The notes under the pieces: generated by a model | Database searches by the model: none | What the model was told of the DNA's origin: nothing | Seen by the model: only the letters and a program-made list of their open reading frames with translations | Part shown: piece by piece, positions 1 through 6,117 of the stretch | Position numbering within the stretch: position 1 is the first letter of the stretch | Layout of the letters: each line of letters begins with the position of its first letter | Program-made: the position numbers and the translations under genes | Assembly: GCA_017619335.1 (NCBI GenBank) | Contig: JAFZSP010000063.1 | Span: 1 to 60,650 of the forward strand | From: Bacteroidaceae bacterium | Lineage (GTDB): Bacteria; Bacteroidota; Bacteroidia; Bacteroidales; Bacteroidaceae | DNA length: 60,650 nucleotides | Direction: 5' to 3'

Positions 1-281
1 TTAATTGATAATTGGTTTGTGTTGGAGAGAAATGGTTGCTGGGTTTCGAGATAACGTTATCTGGGCTTTAGGTGCGGGCATCTCCGCGGTTAGATGCCTT
101 TATCTGGGGCTTCAGCAACGGTTATTTGGAGTCGCAGCAACGGTTATCGAGCGCTCGTGATGCTGGTTTCTCTCTTTCGCGTATGCAAAGGTACAACAAG
201 ATTCTCTCGCCACCGCAGTCTCGCGTCACCTGCCGTCACTTATCGTCAGTTAACTGCAGTTTCACGTGAGTTATTTCGCCG
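1..281. other. Left-edge non-coding stretch with repeats and hairpins
   Basis: I see no convincing gene here. It holds a perfect 14-bp palindrome (49-62, AGATAACGTTATCT), a 7-bp hairpin (77-83 with 92-98) whose loop contains CCGCGG, and two direct copies of AGCAACGGTTAT (about 113-124 and 137-148). It lies just beyond the last gene of a mobile-type cassette and could be a regulatory or replication region of that element. The element continues to the left of the window, so this is inference. Confidence 0.4.
186..193 (-). promoter_or_regulatory. Candidate -7 box, leftward promoter
   Basis: On the minus strand this reads TACCTTTG, matching the Bacteroidota -7 consensus TAnnTTTG. Transcription would run off the left edge through the palindrome at 49-62. 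No good TTTG box is visible about 20 nt upstream, so support is modest. Confidence 0.35.
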
Positions 282-515
282 TTATGGTGGCCCGATGCCA
301 TCGAAGATGAGGCGCACCCATGCGTGGCGGAGCAGGCGCTGGCGGGGTGTCCAGCCCCAACGGTGCAGGGTGTCGATGAGGCCGGGGGCACGCTCCAGGT
401 CGGCCTGGAACAGGCGCAGCGCCCAGGAGAGGGTGCAGTTGGGGTAATACAACTGGGCGAGTTCGCCCTTGCCATAGGCCCTGATGCGGGCCTCTTCAAA
501 ATCATTTTCCATCAT
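282..515 (-). CDS. DUF4248 domain-containing small protein
   Basis: A 77-residue protein of unknown function. It shows the DUF4248 pattern: R.Y.KGELAQLYYP near the N-terminus, a middle helix ALRLFQADLE, and the closing stretch TPRQRLLRHAWVRLIFDGIG. DUF4248 proteins are small Bacteroidales proteins common on prophage-like and mobile DNA. Two adjacent ATG codons (515 and 512) are possible starts; the gene begins 2 bases after the stop of the DUF6371 gene, so the two are almost certainly co-transcribed. A longer in-frame extension upstream is out of frame with the neighbouring gene and is discarded. Function unknown. Confidence 0.75.
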   Translation of the reverse strand: MMENDFEEARIRAYGKGELAQLYYPNCTLSWALRLFQADLERAPGLIDTLHRWGWTPRQRLLRHAWVRLIFDGIGPP

Positions 516-517
516 TC

Positions 518-1297
518 TTATTCGTGTAATCTGTGTAATTCGTGGTCCAGGATGAAGCCGAGGATGTCTATGCCGCGTTCCTTCTGCTGGTCTGTGGCAT
601 GGTCCTCCAGGAGGGAGGCCACGGTGACCTGCAAGTTGTAACGCTGCCGGAGATACGCTGCGAAGTCCTCGAAGAAGAGGTAGCTGGTACCAGTCAGATC
701 GGTGCGGGGATAGAAGGTGACGGCACGGCCCTGCAGCGGAGCGAAGCGCTCCGGTTCCAGATGGGACATGGTGACATGGGCCATCCAGAGGGACTCGGGG
801 AAGAGCTCGGAGAGGACTACCGCCGAGGCCTCGCTCTCCACGATGGCGACAGGCTTCTCCATGTTCAGCAGGTGCAGCCCGAAGAGGCAGTGTGCGGGTC
901 GCCAGTACCGGAGCAGCGGTTGGCGGCGCTTGAGGCAGGTCGATATCCACGTGTCCGGGGCGATGTGGGCATCCTGCGGGTCCAGCATCTCGTCAATCAT
1001 CCAGAAGATGGTCTGCCCGCTGCGGGTCTTGCCTAAGTGATAGCGCGCTGCTGCGCGGTGCATCTGTTCCACGGTCAGCCGCCCGGTCGCCAGCCAGGGC
1101 TGGAAGAACTCGAAGTCCTCGGCGCGGCAAGCCTCCACCATCTTCATCGAGGGCAGCACGTAGTCCATGCAGTAGCGCGGGTCATCAGGGTCGAGGGGCG
1201 TACACTCCAGCTGCCCCTCCACCATCTGCACTTCCAGGCCGACCTTCCGGCCCGCCGCCCGTAATGACGTCTGTGCTGTCAAGTCTTCTAACTTCAT
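518..1297 (-). CDS. DUF6371 (Toprim/primase-like) protein
   Basis: A 259-residue protein resembling the DUF6371 family, found in Bacteroidales mobile elements and related to the Toprim-bearing part of phage or plasmid primases. Supporting features are GKTRSGQTIFWMID in the middle, KPVAIVESEASAVVLSELFP (the Toprim-like glutamate segment), and FYPRTDLTG further on (an acidic Toprim-like turn). It may act in nucleic acid synthesis or processing on the element, but no zinc finger is visible in this copy. It lies between a RecA-like ATPase gene and the DUF4248 gene on the same strand. The family call is fairly sure, the function inferred. Confidence 0.65.
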   Translation of the reverse strand: MKLEDLTAQTSLRAAGRKVGLEVQMVEGQLECTPLDPDDPRYCMDYVLPSMKMVEACRAEDFEFFQPWLATGRLTVEQMHRAAARYHLGKTRSGQTIFWMIDEMLDPQDAHIAPDTWISTCLKRRQPLLRYWRPAHCLFGLHLLNMEKPVAIVESEASAVVLSELFPESLWMAHVTMSHLEPERFAPLQGRAVTFYPRTDLTGTSYLFFEDFAAYLRQRYNLQVTVASLLEDHATDQQKERGIDILGFILDHELHRLHE

Positions 1298-1340
1298 AAA
1301 TTCACTCTTACGAAAGGAAAGGGCTTTAGCCCCCCCCTAG

Positions 1341-1361
1341 GGCCCCCCTATAAAGGGGGCC
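1341..1361. repeat. GC-rich inverted repeat at the ATPase gene end
   Basis: GGCCCCC (1341-1347) and GGGGGCC (1355-1361) form a 7-bp inverted repeat that overlaps the ATPase stop codon. The last residues of the ATPase (PTPWPPL) are encoded by this repeat, so its natural C-terminus was probably replaced or extended by repeat DNA. Confidence 0.6.
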
Positions 1362-2658
1362 AAGGGGTGGGGCTCTCGCCCAAGTCGGCTGCGATTTGGT
1401 CAAAGAGGTCAGGTTCGGTCTCAGTTGGGGCCTCAGAAACAGACTGTTTGGAAGAGAGCTGCCAGATGCTTTTACCCTTGCTGTTTATCAAACGCACAAT
1501 GAAACCTGCGTCCCGCATCCTGCAGAACATGTTGTTCCACATCTGTGCTCCACAGTTCAGCAATGTCTGCACCCTGGTCTGCATTTCAATGTAGTTCAGC
1601 GGCCCCGCCTTCAGCGCCTCGTAGAACAGCTCTTCGGCCTTCGGGTGAGGCTTGTTGTGCTCGTCGAAGGTGAGCCACTCGCGGTTCATGTGCGGCAGCT
1701 TCTCACCCGGCTGCAGCTGCGAGGCGAGCTGCGGGATGCCGTTCGTAATCACATACCGCGTGGGCGCCTCACACGCCACCGGCAGCTCCGTCTCCGGGTC
1801 CATGCGGAAGAACAGCAGCTCTTCCAGGTCGTACTTGCGGGTGTGCGTCTGCTCCACCACGAAGATGTTCTCCGGCTTCACCTTTTCACAGGCATAGACC
1901 TCGAAAGCCTTGTTCATCAGCTCCGTACCTATCCATCCGCGCAGGTTGCGGTCCTCCACGCCCTTGTTCTGATGGAGCACACACGTCAGGCAGCAGCCGG
2001 TCTCCTGGGCCAGCTGCATCAGGCGTTCCACCACCGCCTGCGCCTTCACGCCGTCGTTGATGTCCGCCAGCAAGTCACGCACGCCATCCAGCAGCACGAA
2101 GTCTGGGTGGAACCTGCGCACCGCCACCTCAAACAGCCGCAGGCGCTCATCGAAGTGCAGGCTCCGGACGTTGAAGACATCGAAAGAAGAAGCCTCACCA
2201 CCGGCTACCAACCGAAGTATTCGGTTCCTGAGGATGTCCTGCGTGGATTGCTCGCTCTGCTCCGTGTCATACCAGAGCACCCGCAGCGGTTCGTCCCGGA
2301 TCCTTTGCAGATAGAGCACACTATAAAAGCCTCCCTTTACTCGGCTCGCAGAGCCGCTGCTCCCCTCCCCAATAGGGGAGGGGTCGGGGGAGAGGCCGCC
2401 GGGGGAGAGGCCGTCTGGGGATAGGCTTCCTGCCAACATCATGGAGGCGAACAGCGTCTTACCGCTTTTCGCCTTGCCCGTGACAGCCACCAGTTCCCCG
2501 CGCGGAAAACATGGTTTTCCGAAGATGCGGAACAGGAAATCCATCTCCGGCAGCTCCTTGTCACGCGTGATGCGCAGCCGCTCCAGTAGCCGCTCATCAT
2601 CGGTCATCGAGTGCTCCAGTACCGACTGTTGCACCAGATTGAAAGCATTGTCGTCCAT
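1348..2658 (-). CDS. RecA/RepA-like AAA family ATPase
   Basis: A 436-residue P-loop ATPase of the type encoded next to primase-like genes on mobile elements; probably binds DNA and ATP during replication or mobilisation. Walker A is GKAKSGKT (about residues 61-68); a Walker B-like segment FVLLDGVRDLL is at about 187-197; the C-terminal third looks like a winged-helix segment. ATG at 2658 is preferred because it starts 4 nt after the upstream gene's stop and begins a normal ATPase N-terminus; an ATG 75 nt further upstream would overlap that gene. Oddities: a 45-residue low-complexity stretch (about 79-123, DNA 2290-2424) follows Walker A and contains a perfect GC-rich palindrome, and the C-terminus also derives from repeat DNA. 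Confidence 0.75.
   Translation of the reverse strand: MDDNAFNLVQQSVLEHSMTDDERLLERLRITRDKELPEMDFLFRIFGKPCFPRGELVAVTGKAKSGKTLFASMMLAGSLSPDGLSPGGLSPDPSPIGEGSSGSASRVKGGFYSVLYLQRIRDEPLRVLWYDTEQSEQSTQDILRNRILRLVAGGEASSFDVFNVRSLHFDERLRLFEVAVRRFHPDFVLLDGVRDLLADINDGVKAQAVVERLMQLAQETGCCLTCVLHQNKGVEDRNLRGWIGTELMNKAFEVYACEKVKPENIFVVEQTHTRKYDLEELLFFRMDPETELPVACEAPTRYVITNGIPQLASQLQPGEKLPHMNREWLTFDEHNKPHPKAEELFYEALKAGPLNYIEMQTRVQTLLNCGAQMWNNMFCRMRDAGFIVRLINSKGKSIWQLSSKQSVSEAPTETEPDLFDQIAADLGESPTPWPPL
2362..2383. repeat. Perfect 9-bp inverted repeat inside the ATPase gene
   Basis: CCCCTCCCC (2362-2370) and GGGGAGGGG (2375-2383) are separated by AATA. Around it lie near-repeats of GGGGAGAGGCCG. The segment is in frame and encodes the SPDGLSPGGLSP-type low-complexity insert of the ATPase. 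Confidence 0.75.
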
Positions 2659-2662
2659 AGGC

Positions 2663-2998
2663 TTAGCGCTGCTTCTTCCGGCGCACAGGTGAACCGGCAT
2701 GACTGTCGATGATGTGGAAGGTCGATTCTTCATCGCTGCAGGCCACCTTGGCGATGTACATAATGACCCGCACCATCAAGCACAGGAACTCCAGATAGTC
2801 CATCGTGTGGGCCAGATAGAGCAGCAGGCGCATCAGTGTGTCACTGCGCATCTGCAGCAGACGGTCCGCCGTGAGCATCTTGGGGCTGAAGTGACCGTCC
2901 TGGCACACACCAGTCTTGGTGAGGTACTTCTCTGGGTTGTCAAACACGCTGAGAATAATCTCAGCAATTCCTTTCATAAATTTTCGTTCTGTAACCAT
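2663..2998 (-). CDS. Hypothetical protein of the mobile cassette
   Basis: A 111-residue protein I do not recognise. It is helical, with a hydrophobic middle (about residues 57-85) and a basic C-terminal end (RRKKQR). It is the first gene of the minus-strand cassette and ends 4 nt before the ATPase start. A second in-frame ATG at 2977 would give a 104-residue form; with no Shine-Dalgarno signal in this phylum I cannot choose firmly. A candidate promoter lies 60-70 nt upstream. Confidence 0.5.
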   Translation of the reverse strand: MVTERKFMKGIAEIILSVFDNPEKYLTKTGVCQDGHFSPKMLTADRLLQMRSDTLMRLLLYLAHTMDYLEFLCLMVRVIMYIAKVACSDEESTFHIIDSHAGSPVRRKKQR

Positions 2999-3060
2999 TG
3001 TTCAGAATTGTTAAAGGGTTAATAATTAACGAGAAAGAGTTTCTTTCCCTTTTCACTGAG

Positions 3061-3068
3061 CAAAGTTA
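3061..3068 (-). promoter_or_regulatory. Promoter -7 box of the mobile cassette
   Basis: The minus strand reads TAACTTTG, matching TAnnTTTG, about 63 nt before the start of the first cassette gene at 2998. A clear -33 TTTG at ideal spacing is not visible. Confidence 0.5.
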
Positions 3069-3086
3069 CAGAATAGCAAATTGACC

Positions 3087-3119
3087 GTTTTCCCTGCGCG
3101 GAAGCGCAACAGGGAAAAC
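3087..3119. repeat. Two-step hairpin at the cassette/island border
   Basis: GTTTTCCC (3087-3094) pairs with GGGAAAAC (3112-3119), and inside it TGCGC (3095-3099) pairs with GCGCA (3104-3108) around a GGAA loop; only ACA is unpaired. It lies between divergent promoters, so it is not an ordinary terminator. It may be an element end, a regulator site or an RNA structure. Confidence 0.6.
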
Positions 3120-3263
3120 CCTCAATGCTTTAAGGTTTCTTAAGATTATTTAAGACAGTTGGTAGGCGAGCAAAATGAATGACATAATACTGCTTTTTTC
3201 TGAAAGGAACAGATTCTCTACCACTTTTTTCGTAAAAACGGTTAAAACAGCACTCCTTTTTGA

Positions 3264-3281
3264 AGATTTTTTGAAATCTTG
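3264..3281. promoter_or_regulatory. Inverted repeat overlapping the -33 region of the MNT-HEPN promoter
   Basis: AAGATTT (3264-3270) and AAATCTT (3275-3281) form a 7-bp inverted repeat whose right end overlaps the likely -33 TTG. It is placed like an operator for autorepression, as is usual for toxin-antitoxin operons. Confidence 0.4.
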
Positions 3282-3304
3282 AAGGTGAATTGAGAAATAA
3301 TATG

Positions 3305-3312
3305 TACTTTTG
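3305..3312 (+). promoter_or_regulatory. Promoter -7 box of the MNT-HEPN operon
   Basis: TACTTTTG matches TAnnTTTG, and a TTG lies about 22 nt upstream. It sits 22 nt before the ATG at 3335, which supports that start over the in-frame ATG at 3290. Confidence 0.65.
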
Positions 3313-3334
3313 CAACGTCAACAAAGCTTTGAAT

Positions 3335-3649
3335 ATGAGACGAACGGAAGTAGTAAACCAGATTAGCAAGGCGATTCGCCAGGTTGCTCCTACGGCAACG
3401 GCCATACTCTATGGCTCGGAGGCGCGTGGTGATGCCCGTGAGGACAGCGACATCGACGTGCTGATTCTGCTTGACGGCGACAAGATGAGTCTTAAACGCG
3501 AAATGGAAGTGACAGGGCCGCTCAACGAGATAGAGTGGCAGTCAGGGGTACTGGTCAGCCCAACGGTGATGCTGCGCAAGCAGTGGGAGAACATGCCGTT
3601 CAAGACTCCGTTCTATATCAACGTAATGAATGATGGCATCAGAATATGA
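3335..3649 (+). CDS. MNT-type minimal nucleotidyltransferase (antitoxin-like)
   Basis: A 104-residue minimal nucleotidyltransferase. The active-site signature GSX10DXD is intact (YGSEARGDAREDSDIDVLIL, about residues 26-45), so it probably transfers nucleotides. In known MNT-HEPN pairs the MNT partner neutralises the HEPN toxin, in HepT-MntA by AMPylating it. The start at 3335 is chosen because the promoter box lies between it and the upstream ATG. The last bases overlap the HEPN gene in an ATGA junction, showing translational coupling. A role as antitoxin is inferred from family and context; this pair is of the PF05168 HEPN kind rather than classical HepT. Confidence 0.85.
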   Translation: MRRTEVVNQISKAIRQVAPTATAILYGSEARGDAREDSDIDVLILLDGDKMSLKREMEVTGPLNEIEWQSGVLVSPTVMLRKQWENMPFKTPFYINVMNDGIRI

Positions 3650-4044
3650 AGGAAACACTTGACGAACAGAGCCGACTTGGGCTGATGCGCTACCGCATGG
3701 AACGTGCCGACGAGACGATGGAAGAGGTTGGCATCCTTGCAGAGCGAGGACACTACAATGCTGCCGTCAATCGGTTGTATTACGCTTGCTTCTATGCCAC
3801 TCAAGCCTTATTGCTGAAACATCATATTGCCGCCACGACCCATGCTGGTGTGAAGTCGATGCTTGGACTGCATTTCGTATCGAAAGGCATTATCTCCATC
3901 AATCACGGTAAGACATTCAACACGCTTTTCGAGAAGCGTCATAGCAGCGACTACGAAGCTTTTGCCTATTGCGACAAGGCATTGGTTGACGACCTGACAC
4001 CGCTGGCCGAGGCCTTCATCCAGAGAATAAAGGAACTTTTATAA
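3646..4044 (+). CDS. HEPN domain protein (toxin-like partner)
   Basis: A 132-residue all-helical HEPN protein (PF05168-like). It shows the family core NAAVNRLYYACFYATQALL (about residues 44-62), then a threonine-histidine patch (TTHAGVKSMLGLHF) and the later R-H-S-S-D-Y segment, equivalent to the R..xDY motif of the family. Many HEPN proteins are ribonucleases, but the HepT RX4HXY motif is not seen, so RNase activity is uncertain. It overlaps the MNT gene by 4 nt. Together they form a two-gene toxin-antitoxin-type or defence-type module. Confidence 0.8.
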   Translation: MKETLDEQSRLGLMRYRMERADETMEEVGILAERGHYNAAVNRLYYACFYATQALLLKHHIAATTHAGVKSMLGLHFVSKGIISINHGKTFNTLFEKRHSSDYEAFAYCDKALVDDLTPLAEAFIQRIKELL

Positions 4045-4112
4045 GGAAACAAATAGTAGTAACAAATTGAATTTAAAAACAAGAAACAGAAAGTAACGAG
4101 AATGTAAATCGG

Positions 4113-4140
4113 GATGCTGACCGCACGGGTGCGGCTCATC
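4113..4140 (+). other. Hairpin downstream of HEPN gene
   Basis: CCGCA (4121-4125) pairs with TGCGG (4130-4134) around CGGG, extended by GATG/CATC. No T-run follows, so it may protect the mRNA 3' end rather than terminate. Confidence 0.4.
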
Positions 4141-4223
4141 CTCAAGGGAACAAGTAACACGAATCAATAACCAAAAGGATTATGCGTCGTTCCCGTTCGT
4201 ACTTTATGGATAAATAAATCCAC

Positions 4224-4265
4224 AGCTCCCGATGCCCCAAAAGGAATGCACCGGGAGCTTCCTTT
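4224..4265 (+). terminator. Rho-independent-like terminator after the MNT-HEPN operon
   Basis: AGCTCCCG (4224-4231) pairs with CGGGAGCT (4252-4259), with inner TGC/GCA pairing, followed by TCCTTTTTG. It lies about 180 nt past the HEPN stop and separates the pair from the downstream RNA. Confidence 0.65.
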
Positions 4266-4388
4266 TTGTCTGCTGCTTGGTATTTGAAACTCACTTGTGG
4301 AATACCGTCAAAACAGAAAAAGTAACTAAATCACCTTCAGATTATACTTTTTTTGCACTTAGATGCATCATAATCGGAAATAATTATG

Positions 4389-4396
4389 TATTTTTG
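4389..4396 (+). promoter_or_regulatory. Promoter -7 box of the structured RNA
   Basis: TATTTTTG matches TAnnTTTG. The expected start of transcription, a few bases later, coincides with the 5' end of the closing stem of the RNA at 4399. Confidence 0.6.
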
Positions 4397-4398
4397 CA

Positions 4399-4588
4399 GC
4401 GCAATCCGCAAGGAGAGCAAGACATTTTGTTGATCAACTTCCCTCTTAAACTTGCACCTTAGAACGGATATAGTAAGACCAAATGTTAGTTGGAGTTCGC
4501 AATTAGTGCAGACTTCACCATAGTACATCTGAGGTAGTGCAAGGCCTAAGACTAAGAGGGATATGGTTAGGCTCTGCGCTTTCTTTCT
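4399..4588 (+). ncRNA. Candidate 6S-like (Bacteroidales-1 type) small RNA
   Basis: A predicted rod-shaped RNA of about 180-190 nt. Terminal stems are GCGCA (4399-4403) with TGCGC (4575-4579) and GAGC (4415-4418) with GCTC (4571-4574). A second helix is TCCCTCTTA (4440-4448) with TAAGAGGGA (4553-4561), then CTTGCAC (4451-4457) with GTGCAAG (4537-4543), continued by CTTAG with CTGAG; an unpaired region leads to an apical stem near 4490-4520. A promoter sits exactly at the 5' end and TTTCTTTCT follows the last stem. This layout (own promoter, closed terminal stem, internal bubble) is that of 6S RNA, which in Bacteroidales was first described as the Bacteroidales-1 motif. The assignment rests on shape only. 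Confidence 0.5.
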
Positions 4589-4657
4589 GCCCGATTGTTA
4601 GTGCTACCACCCTATTTAAAGACGAACTAAAAACATTTTAGACTTTATTATTTTAAT

Positions 4658-6103
4658 ATGATTAAGAAAAGTATTGTTTTGAAGGTGGCTGTTCCAATGG
4701 TTGCAATTGGAATGCTTGCAAGTTGTAACAGCAAGCAAGGCGGTTCTTCTAAAAAATCGTCGGCCAATGATTATCCAGTCGTAGAGATAAGCGAAGGACT
4801 TGCAAAAGCAGCGAATGCTTACTCTGCGGTATATGAGTTCCATGATGGCTATGCCAAAGTCCGTGGAGGAGACTCTTATGGGTTGATAGACAAGGAGGGT
4901 AATTCTATTCTACCTTGTAACTACAGTTCTTTGAAGTTGTATGGTAAGGTTGCGTTGGTAAAAACATCCTCATGGGGCGTTGTCGGTCTTGATGGGCGTG
5001 AAATCGTACCATGCCGCTATAGAGAAGATGAAATAGCTGTATTTCCAGAGGAAGAGTTGATAAGAATAGAAAAGGGTATGCAAGAATACCATTTCATCAA
5101 CTATGAAGGTAATGACATTACACCAAATGGACTGCGAGCAGTAATAGGTGCTGGAAAAGAATGGAATAAAGATGACCGCGTGACTTTCTCCGAGGGTTTG
5201 GCCGCAACATCTCTGCCAACGAATGACCCATATCATACATACGGTTTTGTTGACAGGAGCGGAAAGGTGGTTATTCCCGCGCGTTATCGTTACCCCGCCC
5301 TTTTTCAAGACGGTTTGGCTTGGGTAGATGGAACCTTTATTAACAAAAAAGGAGAAACTATTAGTTTGGAGAACGAAGACGGTACGCCTATTATTCATTC
5401 TGAGTTGGTTAATGGTTATGATGATTATGACCATGGAATACTTATCACCAAGGGGTCAAACAATCGATATGGTTTATGGGATGTCATCAAGAAAAAAGAG
5501 ATTGTTGCTCCTGTCTATGATAGGATTTCAAGTGACTATGACGATGCCTATGGATGCCGTTTCTTTGTAAAAGACAGTATTGTTCTTGTTCAGAACGACA
5601 AAAAATATGGTGCTATCACCGCCAATGGTAAAGAAATAGTTCCCTGTCAGTATTCTTATGCCGAGATAATAAACGGATTTGTCAGAGTTTGTCAAGAGAT
5701 AGGATACAATCGTGTTTACGGCCTTTATAACAAGGAAGGAAAAGAACTCTTAAAGTGTGGTGAGTATAGTAGAATAGAGGTTGTAGAAGACGGCATCTTG
5801 GCAACAAGAGTGAAGGACGCCAAATTGACCATTGATGCTGGTTGCGTCTTTGATCTCGAAGGAAACGAACTTATAACCATTGATGAGGGAAACAGCCTTG
5901 ATTTCAGACCACTTTCCGAAGGGTTGGTTGCCATTGACAAGAATTATGAGGGGTATGGCTTTTATGATAAAAACGGAGACGCAGTCATACAACCAAAGTA
6001 TGAGGATGCAGGCTATTTCAGTGAAGGCTTGGCTCCCGTCAAACTCAATGGCAGATGGGGCTATGTGAATCATGCGGGAAAAGACACATTTGGAGAACAA
6101 TAA
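4658..6103 (+). CDS. WG-repeat lipoprotein
   Basis: A 481-residue exported protein. The N-terminus is a lipoprotein signal with lipobox MLASC (cysteine about residue 23), so it is probably lipid-anchored in the envelope. The rest is about eight WG (KWG-type) repeats, each with Y/W-G-hydrophobic, then D..G..I.P..Y; examples are YGLIDKEGNSILP, WGVVGLDGREIVP, YGFVDRSGKVVIP, YGAITANGKEIVP, YGFYDKNGDAVIQP and WGYVNHAGK. WG repeats form beta-rich binding surfaces of poorly known function. A membrane protein gene follows 14 nt later, so the two likely form an operon. There is no separate promoter between the structured RNA and this gene. GC content is lower than in the flanking core genes. Confidence 0.85.
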   Translation: MIKKSIVLKVAVPMVAIGMLASCNSKQGGSSKKSSANDYPVVEISEGLAKAANAYSAVYEFHDGYAKVRGGDSYGLIDKEGNSILPCNYSSLKLYGKVALVKTSSWGVVGLDGREIVPCRYREDEIAVFPEEELIRIEKGMQEYHFINYEGNDITPNGLRAVIGAGKEWNKDDRVTFSEGLAATSLPTNDPYHTYGFVDRSGKVVIPARYRYPALFQDGLAWVDGTFINKKGETISLENEDGTPIIHSELVNGYDDYDHGILITKGSNNRYGLWDVIKKKEIVAPVYDRISSDYDDAYGCRFFVKDSIVLVQNDKKYGAITANGKEIVPCQYSYAEIINGFVRVCQEIGYNRVYGLYNKEGKELLKCGEYSRIEVVEDGILATRVKDAKLTIDAGCVFDLEGNELITIDEGNSLDFRPLSEGLVAIDKNYEGYGFYDKNGDAVIQPKYEDAGYFSEGLAPVKLNGRWGYVNHAGKDTFGEQ

Positions 6104-6117
6104 TATTTTAAGTTACA

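Larger units (their letters stand above)
2999..3334. other. Gene-free gap between mobile cassette and MNT-HEPN operon
   Basis: Divergent intergenic region of 336 bases. It holds a leftward promoter (3061-3068), a strong hairpin (3087-3119), a small inverted repeat (3264-3281) and a rightward promoter (3305-3312). The base composition falls to AT-rich here, marking the left border of the island. Confidence 0.6.
4045..4657. other. 613-base gap with terminator and structured RNA
   Basis: No protein gene is supported. In order it contains a hairpin (4113-4140), a terminator (4224-4265), a TAnnTTTG promoter (4389-4396) and a structured RNA candidate (4399-4588). The last 70 bases before the WG lipoprotein gene show no separate promoter. 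Confidence 0.6.

Noticed and set aside
4399..4588. Riboswitch controlling the WG lipoprotein gene
   Set aside because: The fold is rod-like with a closed terminal stem and own 3' U-rich end, and no known ligand-binding core is visible; a free small RNA fits better.
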